Shown: one piece after another, positions 8,167 to 16,000 of the stretch
Layout of the letters: each line of letters starts with the position of its first letter
How positions within the stretch are numbered: the first letter of the stretch is position 1
Assembly (NCBI GenBank): GCA_034926785.1
Contig: JAYFQU010000053.1
Location: forward strand, 1-26,254
DNA from: UBA7703 sp034926785
GTDB taxonomy: Bacteria; Bacillota; Clostridia; Christensenellales; CAG-138
Length of the DNA stretch: 26,254 nt
Direction of reading: 5' to 3'
Position numbers and translations under genes: made by a program
The notes under the pieces: model-generated
Told to the model about the DNA's origin: nothing
Seen by the model: the letters and a program-made list of their open reading frames with translations, nothing else
The model's database searches: none

Positions 8167-8868
8167 TTATCGATCTGCTATTGAAAGCAGTTTGTCATAT
8201 TCGTTGCAGAGTACCACGGTTGCGGGAACGTCTTCCTCCAGCGCGACAAACCGCTGCACATCCTCATAAAAATCATTGTCAATGTTGTCGTCGTTGATGG
8301 ACGAAACCTCGCCAACAACCAGATCGCCCGCGCCCGCCTTGGCGCCGAAGATATGATACATACCCGGCGTGAGAGAGAGGCTGTTGCCGCGCGTAACATA
8401 GAACTCCTCCCCCGCCTTGACCGTGATGGGCAGCCCGTCGGAATAGACGGTGACGTCGCTCTCAAAGTCCGGCTGTCCGCTCGGCAGGGAGTTGTAGAGC
8501 TTCATAAACATCACGCCGCCGCCGCGGTTGATGATGTCCTCGGTCTTGCTGTGGTGGCAGTGCATCGGCAGACGTTGCCCATCCAGAATCGGAATCAGCT
8601 TCTCCGCATATGGGGTGCCGATGGAAGCGTCATGCAGGCTGCCGTTACGAACCGTAAACAGCACGTTGCCAATCTTCGAAAAATCGCCCATGCCATAGTC
8701 GGTCACATCCCAACCCAGCATAACCTTCTTCATCCCGCTCGTCAGATCGCCTTTTTCGCGCCAATCCTGCAGCGTCCAATACGCAAAGGACGGCAGCGTG
8801 CAGCCCGTCTCGTCGATCAGGCGTTTTGCCCAGGCAATATGTCGTTCTACCTCAGATCTCTTCATCAT
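8167..8868 (-). CDS. D-lyxose/D-mannose-type sugar isomerase (cupin)
   Basis: A 233-residue cupin of the D-lyxose ketol-isomerase family, which interconverts D-lyxose and D-xylulose and often also D-mannose and D-fructose, using a divalent metal. It resembles the Escherichia coli O157 enzyme throughout: LGWDVTDYG (51-59), FTVRNGS, and EDIINRGGG, then GEVSSINDDNIDN near 186-198. Metal ligands are inferred as His103, His105 and Glu110 in PMHCHHSKTE and His172 in GMYHIFGA. Two ATGs stand in tandem; I keep the first (8868) because GGAG lies 8 nt before it. It is transcribed ahead of the importer genes, 110 nt from the binding-protein gene, and is preceded by a copy of the palindromic operator. 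This gene is the best clue to the pathway's sugar. Confidence 0.92.
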   Translation of the reverse strand: MMKRSEVERHIAWAKRLIDETGCTLPSFAYWTLQDWREKGDLTSGMKKVMLGWDVTDYGMGDFSKIGNVLFTVRNGSLHDASIGTPYAEKLIPILDGQRLPMHCHHSKTEDIINRGGGVMFMKLYNSLPSGQPDFESDVTVYSDGLPITVKAGEEFYVTRGNSLSLTPGMYHIFGAKAGAGDLVVGEVSSINDDNIDNDFYEDVQRFVALEEDVPATVVLCNEYDKLLSIADR

Positions 8869-8888
8869 TCATTGATCTCCGTTACTTT

Positions 8889-8907
8889 CTTTATTCATTG
8901 CATTAAG
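8889..8907. promoter_or_regulatory. Putative ROK repressor operator, copy 2 (upstream of isomerase)
   Basis: The 19-mer CTTTATTCATTGCATTAAG matches the palindrome found in front of the ROK regulator gene at 17 of 19 positions. It lies 20 nt upstream of the isomerase ATG, between the leader hairpins and the ribosome site. No convincing -35/-10 pair overlaps this copy, so it could act as a roadblock or regulate a promoter slightly upstream. The function is inferred from the shared motif and its neighbourhood. Confidence 0.6.
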
Positions 8908-8927
8908 TTCTTCAGGAAACCCACGTG

Positions 8928-9040
8928 TCGTTGCCCAAAGCAACGAATACGGTTCCTCCTGTTAAGCATAGTCGTCTGCCAGATCGTTTGCAGAGGCACA
9001 TTGTGCGCGTGCCTGTCCGGAGGATGGCTGGATGCCATCC
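8928..9040 (-). other. Structured intergenic leader between regulator and isomerase genes
   Basis: Three exact stems occur in series: 9022-9040 (7-bp arms GGATGGC/GCCATCC), 8994-9014 (6-bp arms AGGCAC/GTGCCT) and 8928-8946 (7-bp arms TCGTTGC/GCAACGA, loop CCAAA). None is followed by a U-run on the minus strand. Between the last two lies an AGGAGG (minus strand, 8960-8955) that serves no annotated gene. The first stem follows the regulator stop codon closely and may mark its 3' end. The rest could be a regulatory leader of the isomerase transcript. Confidence 0.4.
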
Positions 9041-9049
9041 GAGAATACG

Positions 9050-10258
9050 TTACATGTTGAAATACTTTTGCAGGACGAGAGCGACGCCCCCGAGCGGGAA
9101 AATGGTGGCCCCAAGCCTGCTTTTATAGATTTTAATCTCCGGCATATGGCTGAAATAGTGCCGGCCCTTCACGGTTCGGATAATGCGTTCGGAGAGCAGA
9201 TCGCTGTTGTCCACAAACTCTCCCGCCATCACGATGGTATCCGGGCTGTACATCTGAATCACGTTTTGCAGCGCGATACCGATGTAGTTTGCGCTGCGCT
9301 CCAGCTCGCGGATGCAGAGCTCGTCTCCCTCCGCCGCCTTTTGCAGCAGAAAGTTGAGATCCACGTTTGCGATGTCTTCCACGCCTAGCTTCTGCATCTC
9401 GAGATGATCGAGCTTCAGCGCGCGGCGATAGTGTTCCGTTGTTGCGCGCCCGTCCGCCATGGTCTCAAGGCAGCCGAAGTTGCCGCAGGCGCATTGCTTT
9501 CCGGCCGGATCAATTGTCATATGGCCGATTTCCGCCGCGCCGCCTTTAAATCCGTGGTAGACGCGCCCGTCGAGCACGAGGCTTCCGCCAATGCCGACGT
9601 CGAAAATACTGATCAAAAACAGGCTGCGCGCACGGGAGGCATCCCCAAACCAATACTCAGCGAGGGACGCAGCGGGCGTCTCCTTCTCAAAGGAGACTGG
9701 GAGCGAGAGCGCATTGCTGACGATTTCTTTAATGCGGACGTTGTTCCAGCCTTTAAAGTTCGGCGGGTTGATCATCACGCCGCTCTCGTAGTCATACGGG
9801 CCGGCGGAGACAAGCCCAACGCCGAGGATCTTATCCCGACTTACCCCCGAATCGTTGATGCAACGGTTGGCGAGGTCGATCACCTGGTTTAAAATCGCGT
9901 CCACTCCGCGCTCGATGTCTACATTTTCGTATTCGCAGACGAGGATGTTGGCGGAAAAATCCGTCACCACGCAGCACATCTCGGTCGCCTTGAGGTTGAT
10001 GCCGACGACGTAGCCAACCGTGGGGTTGATGTTGAGCAAAATCGGCCTGCGGCCTCCATTGGACTCCGCCTCGCCGGTCTCTATTAAAAAACCTTTTTGA
10101 ATCAGATCGTTTACGATGTTTGTGACAGAAGCCTGCGTCATGCCGATTCGCTTTGCCAGCTCGGTTCGGGAGATATTTTTCCTGCGACGGATGACATCCA
10201 TCACAAGTTTGGAATTGTTCTCCTTCATGATTTCGTTGTTAATGTTTCGAGTTGACAT
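9050..10258 (-). CDS. ROK-family transcriptional repressor (NagC/XylR type)
   Basis: A 402-residue regulator with an N-terminal winged helix-turn-helix (about 15-68, including ISRTELAKRIGMTQASVTNI) joined to a ROK sugar-kinase-like domain. The zinc motif CACGNFGCLE (Cys256, Cys258, Cys263) and the ligand motif EIGH (Glu243-His246) are intact, as expected for sugar sensing. The ATP loop and the usual N-D-x-N catalytic segment are degraded (EKETPAASLAE at 191-201), so it should bind sugar without phosphorylating it. It probably represses the adjacent sugar operon and itself: its own TTGACA/TACAAT promoter carries a 19-bp palindrome over the -10 box, repeated in front of the isomerase. The start at 10258 has GAGG just upstream and gives the normal family length. 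The inducer is presumably the sugar handled by the isomerase. Confidence 0.93.
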   Translation of the reverse strand: MSTRNINNEIMKENNSKLVMDVIRRRKNISRTELAKRIGMTQASVTNIVNDLIQKGFLIETGEAESNGGRRPILLNINPTVGYVVGINLKATEMCCVVTDFSANILVCEYENVDIERGVDAILNQVIDLANRCINDSGVSRDKILGVGLVSAGPYDYESGVMINPPNFKGWNNVRIKEIVSNALSLPVSFEKETPAASLAEYWFGDASRARSLFLISIFDVGIGGSLVLDGRVYHGFKGGAAEIGHMTIDPAGKQCACGNFGCLETMADGRATTEHYRRALKLDHLEMQKLGVEDIANVDLNFLLQKAAEGDELCIRELERSANYIGIALQNVIQMYSPDTIVMAGEFVDNSDLLSERIIRTVKGRHYFSHMPEIKIYKSRLGATIFPLGGVALVLQKYFNM

Positions 10259-10342
10259 TCCGTGCCTCGATTTTTGGATTTACGGTTGGATCGGGGGCGC
10301 GCAGAACCGCTGGAATGATGGATGGGAGCATGGGTTTCTTTA

Positions 10343-10361
10343 CTTAATTCATTGTATTAAG
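10343..10361. promoter_or_regulatory. Putative ROK repressor operator, copy 1 (autoregulatory)
   Basis: CTTAATTCATTGTATTAAG is a near-perfect palindrome: 16 of 19 bases match its own reverse complement, giving half-site CTTAATnCA. It covers the -10 box of the regulator's promoter, the classical position for a repressor. A variant of the same 19-mer stands in front of the isomerase gene, and no other clear copy was found in the window. Confidence 0.7.
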
Positions 10362-10379
10362 ATCGCATCGTTTTGTCAA
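10351..10379 (-). promoter_or_regulatory. Sigma-70/SigA promoter of the ROK regulator gene
   Basis: On the minus strand a consensus -35 TTGACA (10379-10374) is separated by exactly 17 nt from -10 TACAAT (10356-10351). Transcription would start near 10344 and leave a leader of about 85 nt before the regulator ATG. The -10 box lies inside the palindromic operator, so repressor binding would block RNA polymerase. Confidence 0.8.
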
Positions 10380-10451
10380 ACACTATTTTTCTGTTCTCTG
10401 TTTCCTGTTATCCATACGGGATCCGGGCATGGTTTTTCGGCAATTAAGCTA

Positions 10452-10480
10452 TTTACAAACGCAATCCGGTCTGATACGAT
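10452..10480 (+). promoter_or_regulatory. Sigma-70/SigA promoter of the divergent URO-D-like gene
   Basis: TTTACA (10452-10457) and TACGAT (10475-10480) are spaced by 17 nt, with a TG one base before the -10 (extended -10). The start point would be near 10487 and the leader about 27 nt. The palindromic operator is some 90 bp upstream, so this promoter may be regulated separately. The rest of the divergent gap (10259-10513) holds only the regulator's promoter and operator. Confidence 0.7.
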
Positions 10481-10513
10481 CGACTCAAGTTCACTTCAGA
10501 GGATGGGGATACG

Positions 10514-11572
10514 ATGAAAATTGAACCAAACTACCAACACTTTGTTAAAGCGATGAAAAATGAAACGCCGGAACGCATGCCAATTTATGAACATCATATT
10601 GACGTGCCGTTCATCGAGAAAGCGACCGGAGAGGAGCTTTGCCGCCTGCTGAACGGCACAACCGCGGAGAAAAAGCTCTTTTTTTCGCGATATATCGCCT
10701 TCTGGAGGGATCATGGTTACGAAATCGTCTCGTTTGAACGCGGTATTCCGCAGTCCATGCCGGGGAGCGGGTCGCTTCGCGGGCATGTGCCCGGCGTGAT
10801 CCGCAACCGCGCGGACTATGACAACTACCCCTGGGATAAAATACCGGACTGGTATTTTGAACAAAACGGCGCGTATTTCGAATTGCTTGCCGAGGGCATG
10901 CCGGAGGATATGCGCGCGGTCGGCGGCCCCGGCTACGGCGTGTTTGAATCGGTCGAAGATATCACCGGTTATATGGATCTTTGTTATCTTTCGGACGACG
11001 ACCCGGAACTGTATGCCGATTTGTTCTCGACGGTCGGCAATGTTTACCGCGAGATCTGGCGGCGGTTTGCGCGGGAGTATGCCTCCGCCTACTGCGTATT
11101 CCGCATGGGGGACGACCTCGGTTTCCAGACCAACACGCTGATCTCCTATAACGATATCCGTACGCATATCCTGCCCGTGTATCGGGATATCGTGGAGATT
11201 GCGCATCATGCGGGAAGGCCGTTTTTGCTGCATTCCTGCGGAAAAATCTTCCCCGTGATGGAGGACATTATCGCAACCGGCATCGACGGCAAGCACAGCA
11301 ACGAGGACGCGATTGCGCCGTTTTCCACTTGGGTGAGCCTTTACGGGGATCGCATCTGTAACCTCGGCGGAGTCGATATGAATGTGCTGTGTTTGAAGAC
11401 GGAAGAGGAGATTCGTAAAATCGTATTTCGCACCATTGAGGAGAGCATCGGGCATGGCGGCTTCGCGCTCGGCAGCGGGAACTCGATTCCGGACTATGTG
11501 CCTGTTAAAGGCTTTCTCGCGATGAACCGCGCGGCAAACGAATTTCGCCTCTCACAGATGCGGGCTGTCTAG
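10514..11572 (+). CDS. URO-D-superfamily protein lacking the third zinc cysteine
   Basis: A 352-residue protein of the uroporphyrinogen-decarboxylase superfamily, divergent from the copy in the sugar operon. The barrel motif HSCGK (His240, Cys242) aligns with the HxC zinc pair of MtaA-type methyltransferases. The C-terminal cysteine position is replaced: ALGSGNSIPDYVP (Ser321 in place of Cys), so the standard zinc-thiol site is incomplete. It also lacks the arginine-rich N-terminal motif of genuine URO-D enzymes. Proteins like this are frequent beside carbohydrate genes in Firmicutes but are biochemically uncharacterised as far as I know. The ATG is preceded by AGAGGATGGGG and by its own good promoter. 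Its stop codon overlaps that of the convergent transporter. It may share a substrate with the ROK-controlled operon; the function is unassigned. Confidence 0.83.
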   Translation: MKIEPNYQHFVKAMKNETPERMPIYEHHIDVPFIEKATGEELCRLLNGTTAEKKLFFSRYIAFWRDHGYEIVSFERGIPQSMPGSGSLRGHVPGVIRNRADYDNYPWDKIPDWYFEQNGAYFELLAEGMPEDMRAVGGPGYGVFESVEDITGYMDLCYLSDDDPELYADLFSTVGNVYREIWRRFAREYASAYCVFRMGDDLGFQTNTLISYNDIRTHILPVYRDIVEIAHHAGRPFLLHSCGKIFPVMEDIIATGIDGKHSNEDAIAPFSTWVSLYGDRICNLGGVDMNVLCLKTEEEIRKIVFRTIEESIGHGGFALGSGNSIPDYVPVKGFLAMNRAANEFRLSQMRAV

Positions 11573-12462
11573 TCGAGCGTCCCTTCCCTGCTCTCCGCGC
11601 GCTTTGTCCCGAGTACGACGAGCGCAACGCTCAGGATAATTGCACCGCAGCCAAGTAGCTTTGCCACGTCCGTCGTCTCATGCAGCAGCCATATTCCAAG
11701 CAGCATGCTGGTAACAGGCTCCATCGTACTGAGCAGCGCGGCGGCGGTAGAGCCGACATATCGAACGCCAAGCTGGAAAAAGCGCACCGCGAGCACGCTT
11801 TGCAGCGGAACCATCACGAGGATGAGCGATATCCCCTTGAACGTCGCGCCGGAGAGATCCAACGTCCGGGTTGAGAGTCCCAGAGCGGCGGAGGCCAGCA
11901 GGCAGCCCAGCGAGGACCAAAACGCGAACGTCCAGACCGGAATCTCCTTGAGCGAGGTTCGATCCAAGTAAACAATGTAAAATGCATAGGTGCAACCCGA
12001 GGCAGCCGCAAGCACAATCCCCACGAGCTGCCCGTTTGACTGCGTATCCAGCATCAGCAGGATGGCGCCCGTACTGAGCGCAAGCGCAAGCAGCTTAATC
12101 AGGTTGATGCGTTCACGAAAAAACACCACGCATACCAGCATCACCACGGAAGGATAGATAAAGTGCAGCGAGGTGGCCATGCCTGCCGACAGGTAGGCAT
12201 ACGACGAGTTGAGCAAAATCGCCGTCATTCCCTGCCCCGCCGCGAACGCGAGCAAAGCGTCTGCCAGCATGCGCCCGCGCAGAAGGATCGGCTGTTTCTT
12301 CCACCCCGCCAGCAGAGCGGCAATCATCATCGTTATGATCGAGCGCACCACCACCTGTGTCGTGGTGTTGATGCCCAGCCTGACGATGGTTTTAAAAAAG
12401 ATCGGCGATGTTCCGAAGATGACCGCCGAGAACACTGAAAACAGAATCCCTTTCATTCTCAT
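11569..12462 (-). CDS. EamA/DMT-superfamily membrane transporter
   Basis: A 297-residue integral membrane protein with about ten hydrophobic segments arranged as two EamA repeats, the usual size for drug/metabolite-transporter family permeases. The N-terminus MKGILFSVFSAVIFGTSPIF and the second-half segment STAAALLSTMEPVTSMLLG (the conserved P-V/T motif before a late helix) are characteristic. Family members export amino acids, sugars or other metabolites; the cargo cannot be predicted. It is convergent with the URO-D-like gene, and the two stop codons share the bases CTAG (4-nt overlap). Two ATGs (12462 and 12456) are possible and neither has a strong ribosome site; AAGGCGG lies about 13 nt before the first. 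A TTGACA at 12517-12512 with a weak -10 may serve as its promoter. Confidence 0.88.
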   Translation of the reverse strand: MRMKGILFSVFSAVIFGTSPIFFKTIVRLGINTTTQVVVRSIITMMIAALLAGWKKQPILLRGRMLADALLAFAAGQGMTAILLNSSYAYLSAGMATSLHFIYPSVVMLVCVVFFRERINLIKLLALALSTGAILLMLDTQSNGQLVGIVLAAASGCTYAFYIVYLDRTSLKEIPVWTFAFWSSLGCLLASAALGLSTRTLDLSGATFKGISLILVMVPLQSVLAVRFFQLGVRYVGSTAAALLSTMEPVTSMLLGIWLLHETTDVAKLLGCGAIILSVALVVLGTKRAESREGTLD

Positions 12463-12601
12463 ATCGGTTTCATTTCCGCCTTGCTCATTTACGGCACTTG
12501 CCGCGTTTTTATGTCAATCGCCCGCATGACGCTTGAGACCTTCAAAGAACCTGTTTTTTGACGGCCCCTTGGCGAATGAATCGCCGAATTTGGTGAAACA
12601 T

Positions 12602-12622
12602 GGGGGATCTTCGAAATCCCCC
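12602..12622. repeat. Strong inverted repeat in the intergenic element
   Basis: Seven-base arms GGGGGAT and ATCCCCC flank a CTTCGAA loop that itself contains the palindrome TTCGAA. Neither strand shows a following U-run, so a classical terminator is not well supported. It is the most stable fold in this gap. Confidence 0.6.
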
Positions 12623-12661
12623 CTGATGGGGTTTGTCGATCCGCTGGAGCGTTCGCAAGGC

Positions 12662-12712
12662 GCTTTTTCATTATGACATTTGGCGCCGGAAAAACAGAGG
12701 TGCTTTTTCATT
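12662..12712 (+). repeat. Direct repeat pair GCTTTTTCATT
   Basis: Identical 11-mers start at 12662 and 12702, with CGCTTTTTCATT and TGCTTTTTCATT contexts. The exact 40-nt offset and the position at the right side of the hairpin cluster suggest a duplicated end or tandem unit of the element. Confidence 0.45.
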
Positions 12713-12932
12713 CGTCCCAAGCAAACCAGCAGTACGCCTCCGATGCGCCGGCGCGATGTAAGACCATCGCGATCCGCCCTCCGGGCATATGTTCTGCGCT
12801 CAAACCGTAATTGTATCCAATCGCGCGCGCTTCGGCAATGCCATTCCCATCGATTTCCGCCGATTTCTGCCGACAATCATCGTTTTGCGTGTGAAAATCT
12901 CTTTCAAACCCAAATAATAATTTGATCTTCCA

Positions 12933-12961
12933 TTGACTGTGGATGACAAGAATTTTACAAT
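12933..12961 (+). promoter_or_regulatory. Sigma-70/SigA promoter of the CotH-VTC-DUF4956 operon
   Basis: TTGACT (12933-12938) and TACAAT (12956-12961) are separated by 17 nt, a near-consensus vegetative promoter. The predicted start near 12968 leaves a leader of about 75 nt before the CotH-family gene. The form argues for housekeeping rather than sporulation-sigma control. Confidence 0.75.
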
Positions 12962-13043
12962 AAGGCGTAACGATCGTATTCGGATGTAACAATTTTATTA
13001 TTGAATTGAATTTTGCCGCGGTACGCCACCGCCGGGGAGTTGT

Positions 13044-16000
13044 ATGAAGAAACGACAGGGGATCCTTCTCGCCTCACTCTTCTTTGCGGGGATCCTTGCC
13101 GTTGTCCTCCTGCTCCGGTTCGTCACGCACGGCTCCGGCAAACCGGGCGCAAGCGTAAGCGGATTCCCCGTACAGCTCAACGAGATCATGTCCTCCAACA
13201 GCGCATATTATGATCCTAGCGGCAATGCTTACGATTGGATCGAGCTCTACAACAGCTCCAACCGCGACATCAGCCTCGGTAACTACAAGCTCACGGACAA
13301 CGAGCGAAAGGTTCGCTATATCTTCCCCGCCGGAACCAGCATCCCTGCCGGAGGGTATTCGATCGTCTGGTGCAAAAGCAACACGACGGACGAAGGATAT
13401 GCCGATTTTTCCATCTCCAAAGCCGGCGGCGAGGTGATTGTTTTAATGAACAGCCACAGCGTGATCGTCGACCGCCTTGTCACCGAGCCGATGGAGCGCA
13501 ATAGCGTAATGGCGCGGGACGCCTCCGGCGCATGGCAGATCACCACGCAGGCGACGCCCGGCTATGAAAACTCCGGCGCCGGCTACGCGGCCTATTTAGC
13601 GGCGCATCAATCCGGCGAGTATCCGATCCAGATCAACGAGATCCTGTCCTCCAATCAAAGCTATCTGGACGATCAACAACGCTCCAGTGACTGGATCGAA
13701 CTCTACAATGCCTCGACGGAAGCGGTCGATCTCAGCGGCATGCGCCTCTCCGACCGCGCGGACTCCGAAGGATATCTCTTTGCCGAAGGAAGCATCCTCG
13801 CCGCGGGGAACTATCTGGTGATTCGCTGTGACGGGGCCGTGACCGGCGCAAACTACGCCCCGTTTTCTCTCCTTGGGGGCGGCGGTGAAACCATCGCCCT
13901 CTCCAGAGGAAACCTGATTCTCGACTCCGTCACCACGCCGGCATTGGTTACGGACAGCTCTTATGCGCGCGATACAAGCGGCGTCTGGCAGATTTGCGAT
14001 GCGCCGACGCCGGGCTATCCCAACACGCAGACCGGCAGGGAGCAATATCTGGCCTCCGTCTGTCTGGAACTTCCCCATTTGCAGATCACCGAGCTCATGG
14101 CCGAAAACCTCAGTTACCTGCAGGATGCGGACGGAGACTTTTCGGATTGGCTAGAGCTATGCAACAGCGGGGATGCCACCGTCAATCTGGGCGGATATTT
14201 CCTCTCGGACGAGCCCGGCAAGCCGTTGAAATGGGCTCTGCCGCATGCGGATCTGCCTGCCGGTGGCAGAATCGTTATCTTCGCCTCGGGAAAGGACCGC
14301 GCGGACGCAGACGAACCGCACGCGAACTTTGCGCTGAACCGCCGCAAAGGGATCATCACCCTCTGCAACACGGGCGGCCAGGTCATCAGCAGTGTCAGCT
14401 ATGCCGCTCTGGAAGGCAACATCAGCTATGCATTCGACAATGCCAGCGGAACCTGGGGTGAAACCGCGCATGCGACCCCCGGCTTTTCCAACGACGACGC
14501 GGGGTATACCGCGTTTCAGGAGGCGCGCTCCATCGCCTCCCCGCTGATCATCAACGAGGCCATGCCGGGCAACGATTCCCTTCTGGAGCAGAGCATGGGT
14601 TCCTATTATGACTGGGTCGAGCTAAAAAATCAATCGAAGACGGAGATCCATCTCTCGGACTATTCGTTAACGGACGATCTGGAGAACGGTACCGCTTGTC
14701 CCCTGCCGAATCAGGTCTTATCGCCGGGCAAGGTTATCGTTTTGCTCTGCACGGGAAGCGAACCTCTGGCCAAGCCGGAGTATGCGCAGATCGCGCTCTC
14801 GCTGGACTCCGCGAGGGACACCCTGTTTTTGTTGGATTCCTCCGGCGCCGTCGCAGATTTGCTGACGCTGGCGGATATTCCCTATGGTGCAAGCTATGGA
14901 AGAATGCCCGGTCAAAACGGGCAATTTTATTTTTCTGCCCCCACCCCCGATCAAGCAAACAGAAACGGCTTTCGGTTGGTCTCCGAACTGCCTTCCTCCA
15001 GCGAGGCATCCGGCATGTATAACCAGATCTCTGCGCTGACGGTTACCCTCTCCGGCGAGGGAGCAATCTTTTATACGACCGACGGCAGCGTGCCCACCAC
15101 TCGATCCAAAAAATACACCCAACCCATCCAGATCACCCATACAATGGTGATCCGCGCCGCGTCCAAGGCGGAAGGCAAGATGATCAGTCCTCCGCTCTCG
15201 CTGCACTATATCGTCAATGAAAATCACACACTCCCGGTTGTCTCCATCGCCACCGATGAGGACAACATCGAAGGCCCGGACGGGATCCTCGCCACGATCA
15301 ACCTTTTCGACCGTACGGTAGAGCGCCCGGCAAACGTCGCGTTTTTTTCGAATGAGGGAGATTTCGCCGCAGACTGCGGGTTTAAGCTGCACGGCGCGGG
15401 TTCGCGCGGGCGGCTGCGCAAAAAGTCCTTCAAGGTTGTTTTTCGCCAGCGCTACGGCATGGCGCAGCTCGACTTCCCCCTCTTCCCCGGCAGCGACACC
15501 ACCGAGTTTGACTCATTCCTGATCCGCAACAGCCAGGATTTCAGCCGAACTATGATTCGGGATGAGCTGCTCTCCCGGATTGCGCGAAACGGAACGACAG
15601 AGCTGCTCGTGCAGGATACGCGCTTCTGCGTCTTCTACCTCAACGGGGAGTATCAGGGCGTCTATTGCATGAAGGAGGCGTTCTCCTCCGGCTATTTTGC
15701 GCGAAAATTCGGCGTCAGCGCAGAGAGTGTGGAACTGCAGCGCGGCTATCTCACAAAGGATTGCGAGATGCAAGCGCTCATCGACTATGCGCAGGGACAC
15801 GATCTGCGGCAGGAAGCATACTATCGATCTGTGGAGGAGCGCGTCAATTTTGAAAGTCTGATCGACTGGAGCATCTATGAGGCGTACGCGGCAAACTCCG
15901 ACCTCGCGGTCAACGTCCGCTATTACCGCAGCGCGGAATATGACGACAACCGCTGGCACTATGCGTTGTTCGATCTGGATTATGGTTTTGGCAATCCCGC

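Larger units (their letters stand above)
12463..12932. other. Gene-free stretch with a cluster of hairpins and repeats
   Basis: No convincing gene is seen; the open frames lack ribosome sites and family similarity. The stretch holds an inverted repeat GGCGA/TCGCC (12571-12585), a strong hairpin GGGGGAT/ATCCCCC with 7-nt loop (12602-12622), and two copies of GCTTTTTCATT exactly 40 nt apart (12662-12672 and 12702-12712). It also contains the palindrome GCGCCGGCGC near 12750. This density of symmetry suggests a mobile or repetitive intergenic element rather than simple spacer DNA. The rightmost part is AT-rich and leads into a promoter. Confidence 0.5.

Noticed and set aside
8971..8990. Partial catabolite-response (cre)-like sequence TGCAAACGATCTGG
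   Set aside because: Several consensus positions fail and no symmetric partner is seen; not enough to claim CcpA control.
12514..12992. Overlapping minus-strand frames of 94-120 codons in the intergenic element
   Set aside because: They run through hairpins and direct repeats, lack ribosome sites and show no recognisable domain; better explained as non-coding repeat DNA.
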